In this document: positions 1 to 12,987 of the stretch, piece by piece
Layout of the letters: each line of letters begins with the position of its first letter
How positions within the stretch are numbered: position 1 is the stretch's first letter
Assembly (NCBI GenBank): GCA_025266875.1
Contig: JALLLT010000017.1
Location: forward strand, 310,001-374,000
Source of the DNA: Fennellomyces sp. T-0311
Lineage: Eukaryota > Mucoromycota > Mucoromycetes > Mucorales > Lichtheimiaceae
DNA length: 64,000 nt
Reading direction: 5' to 3'
Notes under the pieces: model-generated
The model's input: only the letters and a program-made list of their open reading frames with translations
Database searches by the model: none
Told to the model about the DNA's origin: nothing
Translations under genes and position numbers: made by a program

Positions 1-167
1 GACTAAGATCCAGCACCTGCATACAGGTAACCCAAATACCTGCTTTCATGGCATTTAGCGTGCCCTTCATCTGCCTATAGTTTAGTGTGAAATAAAAGTT
101 CCCGCCGTCGAAATCTTCCGATACTGACTACACTGGCGCTCACACGAATATATGAGGCGTTCGCCGC

Positions 168-175
168 TATATAAA
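168..175 (+). promoter_or_regulatory. TATA box of the alpha-galactosidase gene
   Basis: TATATAAA lies 46 bp upstream of the chosen ATG at 221, a normal distance for a TATA-driven fungal gene. It supports starting at 221 rather than at an in-frame ATG at 152, which lies upstream of this box. Confidence 0.6.
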
Positions 176-220
176 CGAGGGTTATGTAAAGCATTAGTAA
201 TTCAAAATTCTCTCTCAGCA

Positions 221-2798
221 ATGACCCTTCTACAAGTCATTTTGCTATCTGCTGCCACGATCCTTGCCGTCATTTGTGGCACCCTGGCAGAACTGGATGT
301 TGGTATCCACAAGCATGACAGCCTTGATACATGGTTTCTTGTCACAGAAAAATCAAGCTATGTCATTAGCGCCTCAGCACAGGGATATCTCGTGAACATG
401 CACTGGGGAAAGCGCTTGAGTCACTTGGACAACCTAAATGCAACTGTCACCGAGCCCCCTGTATGGTCACAAGTCATGCCCATCACCGAGGCGGCCGAAG
501 AACTACCCATCTTTGGCGGATTGCGGTACCGCGAAGTTGTTCTCAAGGCAGAGCTGCCTGATGGCACCCGTGAACTGAACCTCCGCTTTGAAGGAAACGC
601 CAATGTCACCGGTGATAGCCGATTGGATCTTGATCTGCGTGATGCAAATCGTACTGAGCTTTTGGTGACGCTGCACTATGAACTTGACATCGAAAATGAT
701 ATCATCCGCCGATCATACACTGTCCGCAACGGTCTCGACGGAAGAATCAATTTGTCCAAAGCTCTCTCTGCCGCCTGGCATTTACCGAACGCTCTTGGCC
801 GGGATGAGTCCCGTGAATTAGTCACCTTATCAGGAGAATGGTAAGCCTTCGGTCTATATTTTATTTATCAACCCAAAAATATCTTACCCGAAATAGGGCA
901 CAAGAGGCTATGGTTGAAACGACACGTTTGAGCCCTGGCGTGAAGCACACAGTTGAAAGTACGCATGGTATCAGCGACCACGTTTCACATCCGTACTTTG
1001 CTCTTGCACAAGTTCCAAATGCGGTAAATCCTAGCACTGAAGTCTACTTTGGCGCCCTGGCTTGGTCAGGCAGCTGGGAAATCAACGTGCACACGAATAT
1101 GAAAGGATATGTACGTGTTGCAGGTGGCATCCATCACCAGGACTTTGGTTGGACTTTGGAATCCGGTGAAAGTTTCACCACACCAGTGTTCGCAGCTGGA
1201 TTTACAGATGAGGGTATGCCTGGTGCACGCTTGCGCATGCCGCGCCATGCTCGCAAGTACCAGAAGAAGAATCTTGAAACACAAAAGGATGACGATGTGT
1301 ATCACCCGGTTCTGTACAACTCTTGGGAGGCAGTGGCGTTTGACCTTACCTACGACAAGCAAATTGAATTGGCAGACAAAGCAGCTCCTCTAGGAATTGA
1401 ACTTTTCGTCGTTGACGACGGCTGGTTCGGTCATCGTGACAATGATTCGCTTGGTCTTGGCGATTGGTACACTAACAAGGATAAGTTTCCTCATGACATC
1501 AAGCCATTGGCTGACCATGTCCACAAACTTGGCATGAAATTCGGGTATGTTGAGAATTACTAGTAATGATTGGATGACGGGTTAAACAAAAGTTTGCTAC
1601 GGTTCTATAGATTATGGTTTGAACCAGAGATGGTATGTATGAACGAAGTATCACTTTAATACGTAGGTTTTATACTCATCTACGAACATGTGCTTATAGG
1701 TCAGTCCTAACTCGGACTTGTATCAAGAGCATCCGGACTGGGTATTTTACTATGATGGCGTTCCTCGATACGAATCGCGGGCTCAGCTTGTGTTGAACCT
1801 TGGTTTGCCTGATGTGCGAGACTACATCTTCGATCAGGTCTCCAGTCATATCGAAGAAGCTGGCATTGATTATATCAAATGGGATTTCAACAGACCAATG
1901 CAAGGTAAACTCTGACATTGTTTCTCCTTGGAAATTCTTACCAGTTCGGGTCTAACCTTAAAAAATTGTTCAGGTGTAACCATGCACTCGTATGACCGTA
2001 ACCCTCAAGAGGCATGGGTGCTCGCAACAGAAGGATACTATGAGCTTATTGCCCGATTGAAGGAAAAATACCCTAAATTGTGGTTTGAGACATGTAGCTC
2101 GGGTATGTAAAAGCCTTATATCAATTTACAAGAGTCAATGAGAGGTTAAATGATAGTTCTTAGGTGGCGGTCGCATGGATCTTGGATTAATCGAAAGAAG
2201 TGACCAAATTTGGACCAGCGACAATACGCGAACGAATGCTCGTCTTTTTATCCAATATGGGGCATCGCTGTGGGTTAATCCGCGTTCCATGTATGGTTGG
2301 GTGACGGACTCAGGTGCCGAGGAAGCAATCAATATGCCACTATCGTTCCGATTCCATGTCTCTTTCATGGGCGGTCTTGGTATTGGAGCCAATCTTAATC
2401 ACTACACAGACGAGCAGTTGGCGGAGACAACCAAGTGGATTTCATTCTACAAAGATATTCGCCATGTGATTCAGAATGGTGATCTCGACTGGTTGGTGCC
2501 CCCATCCAGAGTAGGAGAACTTGTTGCTGTGACCCAAACCACATATAATGGCGAGGCCATAGTTTTGGGCTTCCGATACGACAGTCCGTTCCCTGCCACT
2601 GGAGAGCTTGGCGCTATCCGACTCCGACACCTTGATCCTGAAGCGTCTTATCGTGTTAGAGTCTGGCAGAGTGATCCTGAGGAAACCGTAGACGAAGTTC
2701 AAGTATCTGGTGCCTTGCTCATGTATCAAGGAATAGTATTACCGGGACTTAACGATGGAATGTTCAGGAGTAACGTCGTAAGAGTGCAAAAAGTCTAG
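221..2798 (+). CDS. Secreted alpha-galactosidase, glycoside hydrolase family 36
   Basis: Likely hydrolyses alpha-1,6-linked galactose from raffinose-family sugars or galactomannan outside the cell. Exons: 221-840, 897-1544, 1611-1632, 1700-1904, 1974-2102, 2164-2798. All five introns are GT-AG and the frames close to give 752 residues, normal for fungal GH36. Residues 1-23 form a hydrophobic signal peptide, and this decides the start. The family landmarks are intact: YIKWDFNR with the nucleophile at Asp492, CSSGGGR near 540, and WTSDNTR with the acid/base at Asp561. Exon 3 is only 22 nt. The neighbour downstream is a decayed duplicate of this gene's 3' end, so the locus has been tandemly duplicated. 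Family assignment is firm; the exact substrate is inferred. Confidence 0.93.
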
Positions 2799-4217
2799 CT
2801 AATCAAAAACAGCAAGTCAACGATTTGATCTGAGAGTACATTTTATTTGCACGGTTATTAATAAACTAATTACTACGTAATATATGGTGTGTAAACTAGT
2901 GAGAAATATAGGTAAACCTTGTTGCTACGTTGAAAAGGTAAAGGAAGAAAGAGAAGTGATAGAGTGAGAAGTCCCGGATTATGGATGATAGTCGCGATAG
3001 ATATCGTTTAATCTAGATAGTGCTTTAAAGCACGAAGTCGAAAAATGCATACGTACAGAAGTTTGCGAAAGACAGCCTCTTTGTTTTTGAGTGCTCTATA
3101 CCTAATGAAAGTTTTTGATATGTTATCAAAAGGGTAAATTAGTATCGAGTTACTTGAAGGATAGTAGTAATACGTACTGTTTGGAGTTCATGAATTAAAG
3201 GTGTGGTCTGTCTTGCCGAAATGCAGTATGCATTATCTGAAATTCGCTACTGACCTCACCTGTCGCTGATATACTCATCGAATCTATGGCTTGGTTCTGT
3301 ACTTTTTCGTCTTGTCCAGCCTTCATAAATCTTATTCAGATTCCATTTTTACGTGCAATTACGTACAAGGATAAACACTAGGTAATCCGGCCTTTGGTTA
3401 AGCTATGAAAGGTACGTATTGCTCTCCGTTTTCTTCTTGGCTTGTTTTCTTCTATAGTGAGGCTAGTGGCTGATGTTCCATATTCACCTACATCAAATAT
3501 AAGCAAGTGTGTACTGCCCCACGTTTATTTTCTTGTTCATACACATTGAAGCAACTACTCATCGCGTCATATTCTACGTTGGAATTTTTGCTCTGATGAT
3601 AATATAATCACAATACCGATGTTGATCAGTAAAGGATGTATCCAGTAATGGACGTTTGATTTTAGAATACGAATGTTCTCCTTTAATGCGTAGGTAGTTA
3701 GTGGAAAGCAGGATACAAAGAACCAAAAACCACAGAGACGCCATGCTTGTATGTCTTTGATAGTATACTGGCGACACGGTATTAAATCCATCGTACTTTT
3801 TGTCGATTGTGGATCTGCTTAAGAAGAACAATAAAGTTATCTGTTATGATATATATATATATATGTGTGTGTGTGATCCTTTATGTATTATATACATAAT
3901 TCAATTATGTAGGGACCATTAGGTATCTCAAAGTGAAGCAGTTTGACCGTACTAGCAGCTGTTCTTGTTTTGTTTTCGTCGCCATGGTACCCGATTTTGA
4001 GTGTTTCGTGCCACGTACTCTAAAAATGTCAAAAAGAGGTCATGCTTCACCATTCTGGTGGATAATCCGAGGTGGTTGATTGAAGAAGTCAGTTTTGATA
4101 CTACCTACTACACAGGATAGTTCTGTCAGCACTTTACTTCTCATGGATTTATCTAGCTCCCTATATGGCTAGTGGAAGACAGGCGCTTGTGTTTCTGCTT
4201 CTACATGGAACTCTGAT
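2799..4217. other. Intergenic, AT-rich, no gene seen
   Basis: No supported gene. The first 200 bases are the 3' flank of the alpha-galactosidase and are themselves repeated, diverged, at about 4680-4830. An AT dinucleotide run followed by a GT run lies near 3849-3875. Confidence 0.6.
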
Positions 4218-4830
4218 TCCGGTATCGAGCGCCACCTTTAATCAATATATAGACAATCATATGACCAAGGCGGACAGAATGTATTACATTTCACAACGAT
4301 ATCCGCCATGTGATACAGGATGGCGATCTTAACTGGTTCATGCCCCTCATCCAGGGTGTGGGCGAAAAACTTGTCGCTGTGACTAAAACTATCTATTAGG
4401 ACGAAGCCGCCACCCCGGGGTGCCGATACGATAACCCCTTCCTGGGCAACACGAGGGAGGATAACGCCATCCGACTCCGTCATCTTGGCTTCTGAATGAA
4501 CTGAGTTATTGTATTTGAGTTTGGTAAAATGATCTCGAGACGACACGGGGAAGCAAGTCCGCAAGTCCGCTAGTCCGTTGCCTTGCCGTACTCACGTATC
4601 ACGGTCTCGTGCTTCCATGATTGATCGATGGGATGCAATTCAAAAGTAAGTTTGTAAGGGTGCAAAGGTCTGATAGCATAAACACAAACAAATTGTAGAT
4701 CGAAGTCCGGGAATATATTTTATGTGCGCGATTAATAAAATAATATATATATGATATGTAATGAAAAGGGTAGATTAATTGCTACATAGAGAAAAGAAGA
4801 AAGGGAAAACAACAGACAGGGAAACCTTTG
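4218..4830 (+). pseudogene. Decayed tandem copy of the alpha-galactosidase 3' end
   Basis: The sequence aligns colinearly with 2379-2995 of the alpha-galactosidase gene. Matching blocks include GATAT[TC]CGCCATGTGAT (4299 region against 2455), the Gly-Asp-Leu segment after it, the GAT[AC]CGACTCCG block, the terminal GTAAG[AG]GTGCAAA block before the stop, and the A/T-rich 3' flank. Stops and small indels break the frame, for example after the Thr-Lys-Thr equivalent near 4390 and again near 4490, and no catalytic motif is included. It is therefore a non-coding relic of a partial duplication that carried the last exon and its terminator region. Upstream of about 4215 the similarity becomes too weak to call. 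Confidence 0.8.
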
Positions 4831-4955
4831 ATGAGTGATAATAAAAAGCCAGAGATGATGAGATATGAGCTACTGAAACAAACGAATGGGGTGGAGTTAC
4901 AAGAACATGATGAAGAGCAAAGCAAGAAAAGTGAACAATATTTTGTTATGGGTAT

Positions 4956-6641
4956 TCAGTTACTTTTGCCACGCTTTGCTTGTCGGTTATAGTCAGTCGT
5001 TTTGCCATTGTATTCGTCATCTTCGGCAGTACCCTTTCGCTTTCGTGAGCCGGTGGCGCTGGTATTTACTTCCGAGACTAAAAATCAAAACCAAAATGAG
5101 TAAAATTGACCGACAATCAATTGGAAGTTGCAGATCTTACCTGCTGCAGCAAGGTCACTACTGTTTTCGGGCGAGCCAACGCTCTCCAGATCATGTTGCC
5201 GAGACTCGTAGACAGAGGAGGGTTGCTGTGGGACAGGCAGATCTTCCAGGTTGTATGATTTATCGGATGGAGGGCTATTGGGATAACGAGTTGTTGTCAC
5301 TGCAGATTCGCCAAAGATATCGGTCTTGTGGCTCAAGAACGTGTTGCCGTCATATACAGGTGAAGAAAAGACGTTTTGGCCAGCAAGGGTGCGGCCCATA
5401 GAACGATAGTCATATTCAGCCTGGCTGAACATACTATAGGAGTCTTCAGAGCTGCAAGCCGGTGCTACTGCACTAGGAACAGGGCTACAGTTTTGAGAGC
5501 GAAAGACTATAAAACTAAGTGAGTTGGCTGCTGCTTCAATGCGACATATCTGAGACTTACCGGCATCATTATTATTGATACTTGGCAAAGATTGCTGAGA
5601 AGGGCGGCTATCCATCCACTGGGGCATCATGTTATAGTAGCTATCTGTTTTGTATGGCATGGGTGGTGGAAGGTTGGTAGATGAGTGGGCCAACGATTTG
5701 ACGGTGGAGGAAGTTTGAGCCGTCTCAACGGAAGCAGTGTCCGAAGTCACCGGAGCACTGCTTGCATTGCTGTCGTTGCTTAGTCCATTGATGGAGAGGA
5801 ACATAGATGGATCATCAGTAAACAATGGATATAAGAGATCCAAAATCTTGAATTTGGTAGCCAGATCTTTTGCTCTTGAGAACGTGATCCTATAGCCCGG
5901 ATGATTGGTAAAAAAGGAAAACACAGATGGGGGAAGGATAAAGAAAGGGGTGATTGCTTACCAGACGCCTTTGAGGTGCATGGCTCCAACCTTGACAACG
6001 ACACGACCTTTTTCATTCTTCAAGATGCCGTCTCGCTTTCCACGAGACATACCTACGACGTTGAGGAGTTTGGTTCCGTTCACCATGTCATTGTCTGATT
6101 GAAAAATTCAATTAGCGCCCTGTGATATTGTTTGTGCTCGATTGCTATCCTCACCTTGACGACGGGCAACGCAAATATTTTTCGCGTCGACCTGGTAACA
6201 GACCGTTGCCTCATCCTCCCACACGGTAGTGGTTAGCTTGGGTCGCTGGATAGGTGCCGTCATGCTGCCAGTGTCGGTAGGCGAGCATGGTGCTCCAGGA
6301 AAGCAGCCTGTAGCCGTGGCCGAAACTGGAGCTGGTCCGTAGCGGCGAAAGTTGCCAGCTGCGGGTGGTGGCAAGGCCGGAGGACTCATGTAAGATGGTG
6401 ACCAGCTCGTTGCGTATGGGTCAGCACCGCTCGTAGCCATATCTGCCCCATGACCACCATTGTATGGGTGGTGGTGGTATGACGATGGGTAAGGCGAGCG
6501 AGTTCCGAACATGTTGTGATGTCGGTACTGTGCTGGTGGGGGAAGCTGGTGTTGGTCTGCAAAGCTGGGAGCTGTGCCAGCCATGTAAGGCGACGGCGCA
6601 CCGGCTGAAGAATAGAGACTCGATTGATAAAGGCTTTCCAT
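4956..6641 (-). CDS. stuA: APSES-domain transcription factor (StuA/Efg1/Phd1 type)
   Basis: DNA-binding regulator of morphogenesis and development. Exons on the minus strand: 6641-6155, 6094-5962, 5889-5561, 5506-5141, 5077-4956; 478 residues. The APSES (KilA-N-like) domain spans about residues 136-243 and shows the family signature [34 protein letters not shown] and AMHLKGVW. The N-terminal part is rich in Pro, Ser, Tyr and His. A basic SRKRKG nuclear-localisation motif sits near residue 450, in the last exon, as in StuA. The third intron (5507-5560) is 54 nt, keeps frame and has no stop, so its retention would insert 18 residues. The 2.4 kb upstream contains no gene, and a long regulatory leader is usual for this family. 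Confidence 0.92.
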
Positions 6642-9055
6642 TTTATGTGGTGATGTGCTGGAAATTAAAAAATGTTACGAGGTGTGTTAATTGAGAAAGA
6701 AAGAGGTGCACAGAACAAGGTCCAACCTTGTTGATTTTAAAAACGAAATCCGTGCTTTGAACTGGAAATAAGCTTGTGGTTGGGCTGGGGTTGGATGCAG
6801 CATACATGTTATTATCACGGCAGATCGAGGCACTCTTATTTTATCTTTACCTTGTACGAGTATTACGTCAAGTTAAACTTCTCTCTTGCGAAAGGGCAAA
6901 GTAAAAACGCGCGCGAAAGGGGGTTGTGCGTGCGTGTGAATTAAAGAAAAAGAAAAAGAGAGCGAAAGAAAGAGGCGCAGATTTCTTGATCATTGACGCT
7001 TTCAGCTTTAAAATAAAGCGGGGAAAAAGGTTAGTGGCGGATATGGCAAGTCCTTCAGAATAACTTTACGGTTCCACGGATTGCCCGGTCTACACTCAGG
7101 AGGAGGGCGAGCATTATACTAACGTGTGATTCGACTGATTATCTGTAATGTTTACTGTTTGTATGCTGCACCGTTGAGCTACCTGCATATATATGTCTAT
7201 ATTTACTTAGAAAAACACGTAAACATAGTCGTCGTTGTTCGATGTGAGAGTGGCAGCGCGGGTTAGATCAAACAAGTCAAGAACCTTACGCGGGACCCCT
7301 TGGATGGGCTGTTGCGACGGCGCACCATTGGGCTCTATAAACGAAGGAAGGGGTTTGGGGGATGGACTAGGTTTTCTCAGTATGACTTCTCACGCATTGT
7401 TTCGCCCACAACGCAACTGTATAGCCTAACTCCGTCCCCCAACTATGCCGCCCTCTCTCCTATCTCTTTGTTTCCATCTATGGATGGCGGAAAGAATTGA
7501 AATGTAAACTAAAACAATCTACCTTTCCCGTCGTCGCAATCCCATCCGCTCCGCTAAATCGAAGTTTCTCTTTGCCGTGTTTTGTTGTTATTTTTTTTTC
7601 GTTTGTAGACAACCCCCGTCATTGCTATCCCCATATGTGCCTCAACCAAACAACGTGAAAAGTGCCACATAGTTTTCTCTGGGGCCAGCAAATAAATGTC
7701 CACGAGACCCCCCGACAATTGATCATTTACCCAATTCTTCGAAGCGGCTGTCATGACTGGAAAAAGTTATGGTAACTCCGGAACACAAGAGCCCGTGATC
7801 GTTTCATTATAATTTTGTGTCCAGTCAACTTCTTTCTATCATCTTTCTCTATCTGGTCCGCCCCCTCGCCCCCTTCACTCCTCTAGGGGACCGAGGGGGG
7901 TCTTTCTCAACTATAGGCTCGGCGTAATATTGCTCTTCCCGTATTCAAGGCTTGTCTGATGCAGGCATCGAACCATAATCAGCACCTTATTTTGCAAAAA
8001 AAAAATTGTAAATATTGCAATTAAATCACAAGTGTTTGACATTGTCGCCGATCTTTGCTATTATTTTCGTTTGTGTCTTATGCTTTTTGTGGGCATATGT
8101 ATCTGCAGAGTGCTGCAGGATGATGCATCACGGTAACTCATTAGCGTCAAGAGCCCAGTTGTTTTTCGAAGCACTTTGGTGTGATGCATCGTTTATCCAA
8201 ATAGAAGACCTTTTTGGGTTTTACCCAAAGCCGCTCTATACCCACTCCTCACCCCCTCGCCCCTTAATTTTTTTTACCCCGACTCGAGCGAAAAGAGTTT
8301 GTTCTTGTGATGTGATGATCTACTAAGTCCCTTGCTAAAAAAACAACGCCTGAACTTTGATGATAGTAAAGGACAGGAATTTGCGAATGTTGAAAAGATC
8401 TGACATCTTGTTTTTATGGCACATTGTTTCACTGCAGCAATAAGTGTCTCGATAAAGGATGAAACCGTCAAGTGATGCTCCGGTTGTTTGTATGCTATGG
8501 CTGTATGGGAATACCCCAGAGCAATCTCCGCCTGTCATTCGGTTTTCCGCCGCAATCGTTGCTGATAGACTGGTGTAACTCTAAATTTTAAAAGGCTCAC
8601 AGACCGCACGCAGTGCGGCCCAGATGACCTTGCGGATGGCTTCTACTGGGGGGGGGGGGAGTGGAGCCATTGATATCTTTCCAAACCTCCGATAGAAAGA
8701 AAAAACCCAAGACTTTCATTAGAGATGCATAATAAACTGTCAATTAACAGAATCAATAAAAAAAGGGAGCGGCTTTTACATCATCGTTGGATTGAAATGC
8801 ACACTCAGTTACATAATATACGATCAGGGTTAAAAAGATCTGGTAAATTATATGCGAGATTCTGTATGCGAGTTAACGAGACAATGCTACCCAATATATA
8901 AAACAATGGGAAGTCGTACGACTTTTGATAAGAAAAAAAAACAAGATCATGAACAATAAGGGATAAGTCTTGGCAAATTAAGCAACTGTCATGATGATGT
9001 CTCGTAGAACATTACAGGTTCGGAAAAATTTTATAGAAGTTGCCAAAATAAGAGC
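6642..9055. other. 2.4-kb gene-free regulatory/intergenic stretch
   Basis: Lies between the APSES factor start and the 3' end of the dynein gene. I see purine-rich tracts (about 6940-6980), C-rich tracts (7860-7890, 8250-8270) and a poly-G run near 8649-8658, but no supported gene. It probably holds the promoter and a long 5' UTR of the APSES gene. Confidence 0.5.
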
Positions 9056-11006
9056 CTACGTAGTATTTACACACGATGGGCGGTTATGCATGCTATCGAC
9101 AGACGATCGAGATCGTCTGTCATCATTCCCAGCCGTAGGAGATTCCAGATTTTTGCAAAGCAGGCTTTTGAAAAATTGATTGAGGATCTCTGATGAGGCT
9201 GGCGATGATCCGAGGTCGGTACTTGATAATGTCTGATATAGCATGTCATCAGTAAATAGGAGACCTTTCTCTCCATCATTGTTGTCAACAATTACCTTAT
9301 TATTGACACTGGAAGGGGTCGCGGTGGCTGTCGTTGCTGTAGTTGATGCTGCAACAGTCGCAGCAGGCGACGTGTTCGTTAGCGATTTACCGTGCAAACT
9401 CGTGGCTGCAGTGTCCAACGGATGAATTTGGGATGACGCATGCTGTATACATATGCGAGTAAGTGGCATAGTTCTCTTCTTTTCTTTCTCCTTTTTCAGT
9501 AATCGAGAAGACCTACCAACGGTTGCTTCGTAGATGAGAGATGCTGCTGTTGTTCCGGGCGTACCCATTCCCGCAAAAAGGTGGTCGATAGAGGTGGCGG
9601 TGGCGGTGCTCGTGTTGTGGATGACGGCTGGAAGTATCGGGCATAGAGTGCCTGCTCATCCTCACTTGTGACAACGGGTTGTGCTGCGTGATTCACCTTC
9701 TCGTGAGCGGGCTCAGGTACTGCTTCTCGATATATAGACAGTACTGTTGTCCGCTCATCCCATGCTCTATCTATTTCTTCACATTGATAGCTTTCTTCAA
9801 GTGCTTCGATTTTGTTCCATGTATCCCATCCCGCAGGTATAAGTACACATGTTGGTTCCACAAAATGTGCCTTTTTGTAAGCTATTTCCAAATCTTCATT
9901 GCTCCGGTGTGCAATGTATTGCCGCAAGTCACTATATGTGAGTGGGTGTAGAGTGGAGGTATAAAATAATGCTGCACCATCTATTAAAATGGCATGTTAG
10001 AAGACACAAGATAAAGCGCACTTATGGTATATACATTTCATGCAGATGCAGCGGAGTGTTTGCTGAATATAGTCAAGCTGTGCTTCGTCGTATCCATACT
10101 TTTCTTCTAGCATCTTTTGCGTATCACTCTATAATAAGCTGGATAAATAAGCTGGGATTTGATAAATGCAGAGTGATACAATACTTTGCAACAGACAACT
10201 GCAATAGGAACCCCGAGGTTGATTGTGAGACTACCTCGGGCTAAGTCTGCATGCGCTTCCGCAGAAGCGTGTACATCAACATTGGAATATTCGCTTCCTT
10301 GTTCGTATTTTCGCAGATACTCTTCCACTATAAGTATAAATAAAAAATTAGATGGGATAGCTATCGGTTTCTATCGCTATTTCCAAAAAAACCTCGAGCT
10401 TTTGACTCATTCGTGGTAACTTTTGTCAGCCATTGCTCCAACAGTGAGAGCCAGCGCTGCAGAGTTTCGACAAAAGTCCACGGCTTTGTCCAATCAAGAA
10501 CGATGATGCAAAATAGGTTATCATCTTTAAATACTGGATCCAGTAAAGGAATATGCTGCGCGTGACCAAGCTGATAAATTCCAAGGCGTAAAATAGCTAT
10601 ACAAGTTCACGTTACATTACGGCGTTCAACCTATTTATATATGGCTTACGTTCGTCCTGTTCGTCGTGAACTGTAGCCGATGTATATCCAAGTCCAAGCA
10701 TCTTTGTTGCCTCAACGTCCAAATCTTGTTTGACAGATTTGACGTAACCACCATTCGCCACAGTACGAATAAACGAATCCGGCTGATCATGATGGCTGTT
10801 AGCTTCGCTTTTCTGTTCGTGTTTCAGATGATGGGTTAGCGTAGATTTTCCGGAACCTGCATCGCCTGTATATTACGGATGTTAGACATAAAGTTATGGG
10901 ATGAGCCGTAGTTTCCCTGACCCAGGATAAGAACATTTTTTGTATGAACTCGTTTTGATAACGAAGCTGTTTTGAGGATGGCCGACCAGATGTTATTATC
11001 GATCAT
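9056..11006 (-). CDS. Cytoplasmic dynein light intermediate chain
   Basis: Subunit of the microtubule motor that binds the heavy chain and cargo adaptors. Exons: 11006-10922, 10865-10650, 10596-10393, 10327-10185, 10128-10035, 9980-9517, 9442-9056; 530 residues. The N-terminal Ras-like fold has a P-loop, GDAGSGKST (residues 29-37). Further family landmarks are a cysteine-rich VVCCK strand, the segment YGAALFYTS, and CVLIPAGWDTWNKI, which corresponds to the conserved 'LIPxGWDSxxKI' of DLICs. The C-terminal tail is low-complexity (Pro, Thr, Ser), as expected for the adaptor-binding half. Two introns have unusual donors (GTCAGG at 10921 and GTTTTT at 10392), but only these keep the conserved frame. 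Length is near the usual 450-550. Confidence 0.9.
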
Positions 11007-11400
11007 TGTTTCTTATTTTACAGATAGAAAAAAAGTGGAAAGCAGGTGGAAAGAAGGAAGACAGCGGATTCCAGAGCCGATAGAAAAGGTTGTATACATA
11101 AAGTGCTGCTACTGTTTCATGCATGCATACGAGTCCCAGATCTGACATGGTAAAGAAAGTGTAGCATCTGCATGTAGCAAAAAAAAGACTCCGGCAATGT
11201 GTAGCACGTATCAGAAGTTTAATTAGGTCATTGGATGAATGGTGCCGCAATGGCGTTGGTCATTTCCGTCGATTCCGTAATGATTTCACACACATGATGG
11301 AAAAAAGCGCCACTAGCACCACATCGACATGGGAATCCATGACAACGTTTGGAAATCAACACTTTTTTTCGAGGTTAAATTATATCTGGAACATAGGGAT
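11007..11400. other. Short intergenic spacer
   Basis: About 390 bp between the dynein chain start and the thymidylate kinase stop, both on the minus strand. It must hold the dynein promoter and the kinase terminator. No gene or clear motif was seen. Confidence 0.5.
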
Positions 11401-12269
11401 TCATGCATGGTTGCTCCCAGATCCTTTAGGCTGTTGCTTCCATAATCCGAATCGTGGTTCATTACTTTCTAGCTTGAGATCTCGAACAATGTTCCACATT
11501 TCTTCGTGCACAGCATCCATTGACTGGTCGGCATCAATAATCTATAGTAAGAGCATCAATATCGATGCACCTTGACATAATCCAAGTACAAACCTTCCAA
11601 TTATCCCCTTTCAGTTCCATAAAGAGGTCTCGAACTTTAATCTGGAGGTCCCGTACTTCATATCGTTCATCACCAAATCCACCACGCTTCTCGGCTTTTT
11701 CGATGGGCAAATCCAGGAACATCACCTTGTCAGGAATCAACAGACCTACGTCGGATTGCTTACACCATTCCAAATCTAATCCCTATTTTCTTAAGGGTGA
11801 GACACTGATAATATATCCTTGAATATCAATACCTTCGCTGCTGAAAACGCGACGCCTGAAAATGCATAACGATCAACAATCAATGTGGTTCCTGCTTTCA
11901 GGTAACCAGCAAGTTGGTCCCTGGAAATACAAAAACATACATCAAGAATCTAACTTCAAAGGGGACAGGGGAGCAACTTGCTCTTACATGGCTTCCCAAC
12001 GGTTCGCCGAAAATAATAGGTGAATGGCGTGGTCATCAAGTTGACGCGATTGCTTCAGATAACCATCGATCATCTGACCTGTCTGTGTAGTTCGATCTAG
12101 TGTGGAAGATTAAGTCAAAAGTAAACTAAAGATCCGTTACCAAGTTACCTGGAAACTTTACCAAACGTGCATCACGGCCTTCAGCTTTGAATCTATTCAA
12201 GAGGCGTTCGCATTGTGTCGATTTACCAGATCGATCGCATCCTTCGACGACGATAAATAATCCACGCAT
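11401..12269 (-). CDS. CDC8: Thymidylate (dTMP) kinase
   Basis: Phosphorylates dTMP to dTDP for DNA synthesis. Exons: 12269-12149, 12096-11988, 11920-11833, 11782-11594, 11541-11401; 215 residues, the normal length. Motifs: P-loop VEGCDRSGKST (residues 8-18), FPDRTT with the dTMP-binding DR at 41-42, LIVDRYAFSG with the DRY near 93-95, and FLDLP followed by a Lys/Arg-rich lid. The chosen start matches the family N-terminus. However, the frame stays open upstream to an ATG at 12377, which would add 36 residues rich in Ser, Thr, Ala, Lys and Arg, resembling a mitochondrial presequence. A longer isoform is therefore possible. Confidence 0.95.
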
Positions 12270-12987
12270 CACTTTTTTAAGGTAACGCGTGCTGGCGGAG
12301 CCCAAGGCAAGTTCATATGCACGGGTGGAGCTTGCGAATTTGGAAATGGTATGCTTACTTATAGGAGGGAGCATCATAGTTTGTTCAAGGACAAGGTAAT
12401 GATGACTGTCGCAGTAGCATTGTAAACACGTAGCTACCCCATCCATGAAATTAAAGCATATCCCTGTGTGCAAGTAGGCAATATAATAAGAGGAGTGATG
12501 CAGGATCAATTCGTTGGGTACTTGACGGTCTTGAAGCGTGCAAAATAGATTAAGGGCTTAATCACCTGTCTGTTTGCAACACTTTATTGCAATGATATGC
12601 GAAAAATGTGTTCCTGAACGTGTTTCCGAGCAAATAAGGGGTTTCTCCACCCGAGGCAATTCACTATACCATCATAACGTAACAAGGACTGATAGATACT
12701 GGTACAATAGCCAGGACAACTAATGGTTGCTTAGTTCCAGTGACTTCGCGCCACTGACAACATTTTATGGGTAGAATCAATACTGTTGTGATACGTTTGG
12801 CAGTGAATGTCTTAAAATAACCATAAACAGCACGTTCACTTGCTGGAATTAGACTATCATTTATCGCCTTACTACTGAAGTCCGCGTGTCTTGCGCATAT
12901 AAAAATAGTTCGTCGTGTGAACTTTGTGTGAAAAAGCATGAGCATTAGTGCTAGTCGATTGAACCATCTTTCTTTCGTTTCTTCATA
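12270..12987. other. Divergent promoter region between TMK and the IML2-like gene
   Basis: 718 bp separating two divergently transcribed genes. It includes the open in-frame extension of thymidylate kinase (12270-12377). No other gene was recognised. Confidence 0.5.

Noticed and set aside
7235..7500. Two overlapping plus-strand frames of about 65 residues
   Set aside because: No start context, no family features, and biased composition; they lie in the long leader of the APSES gene.
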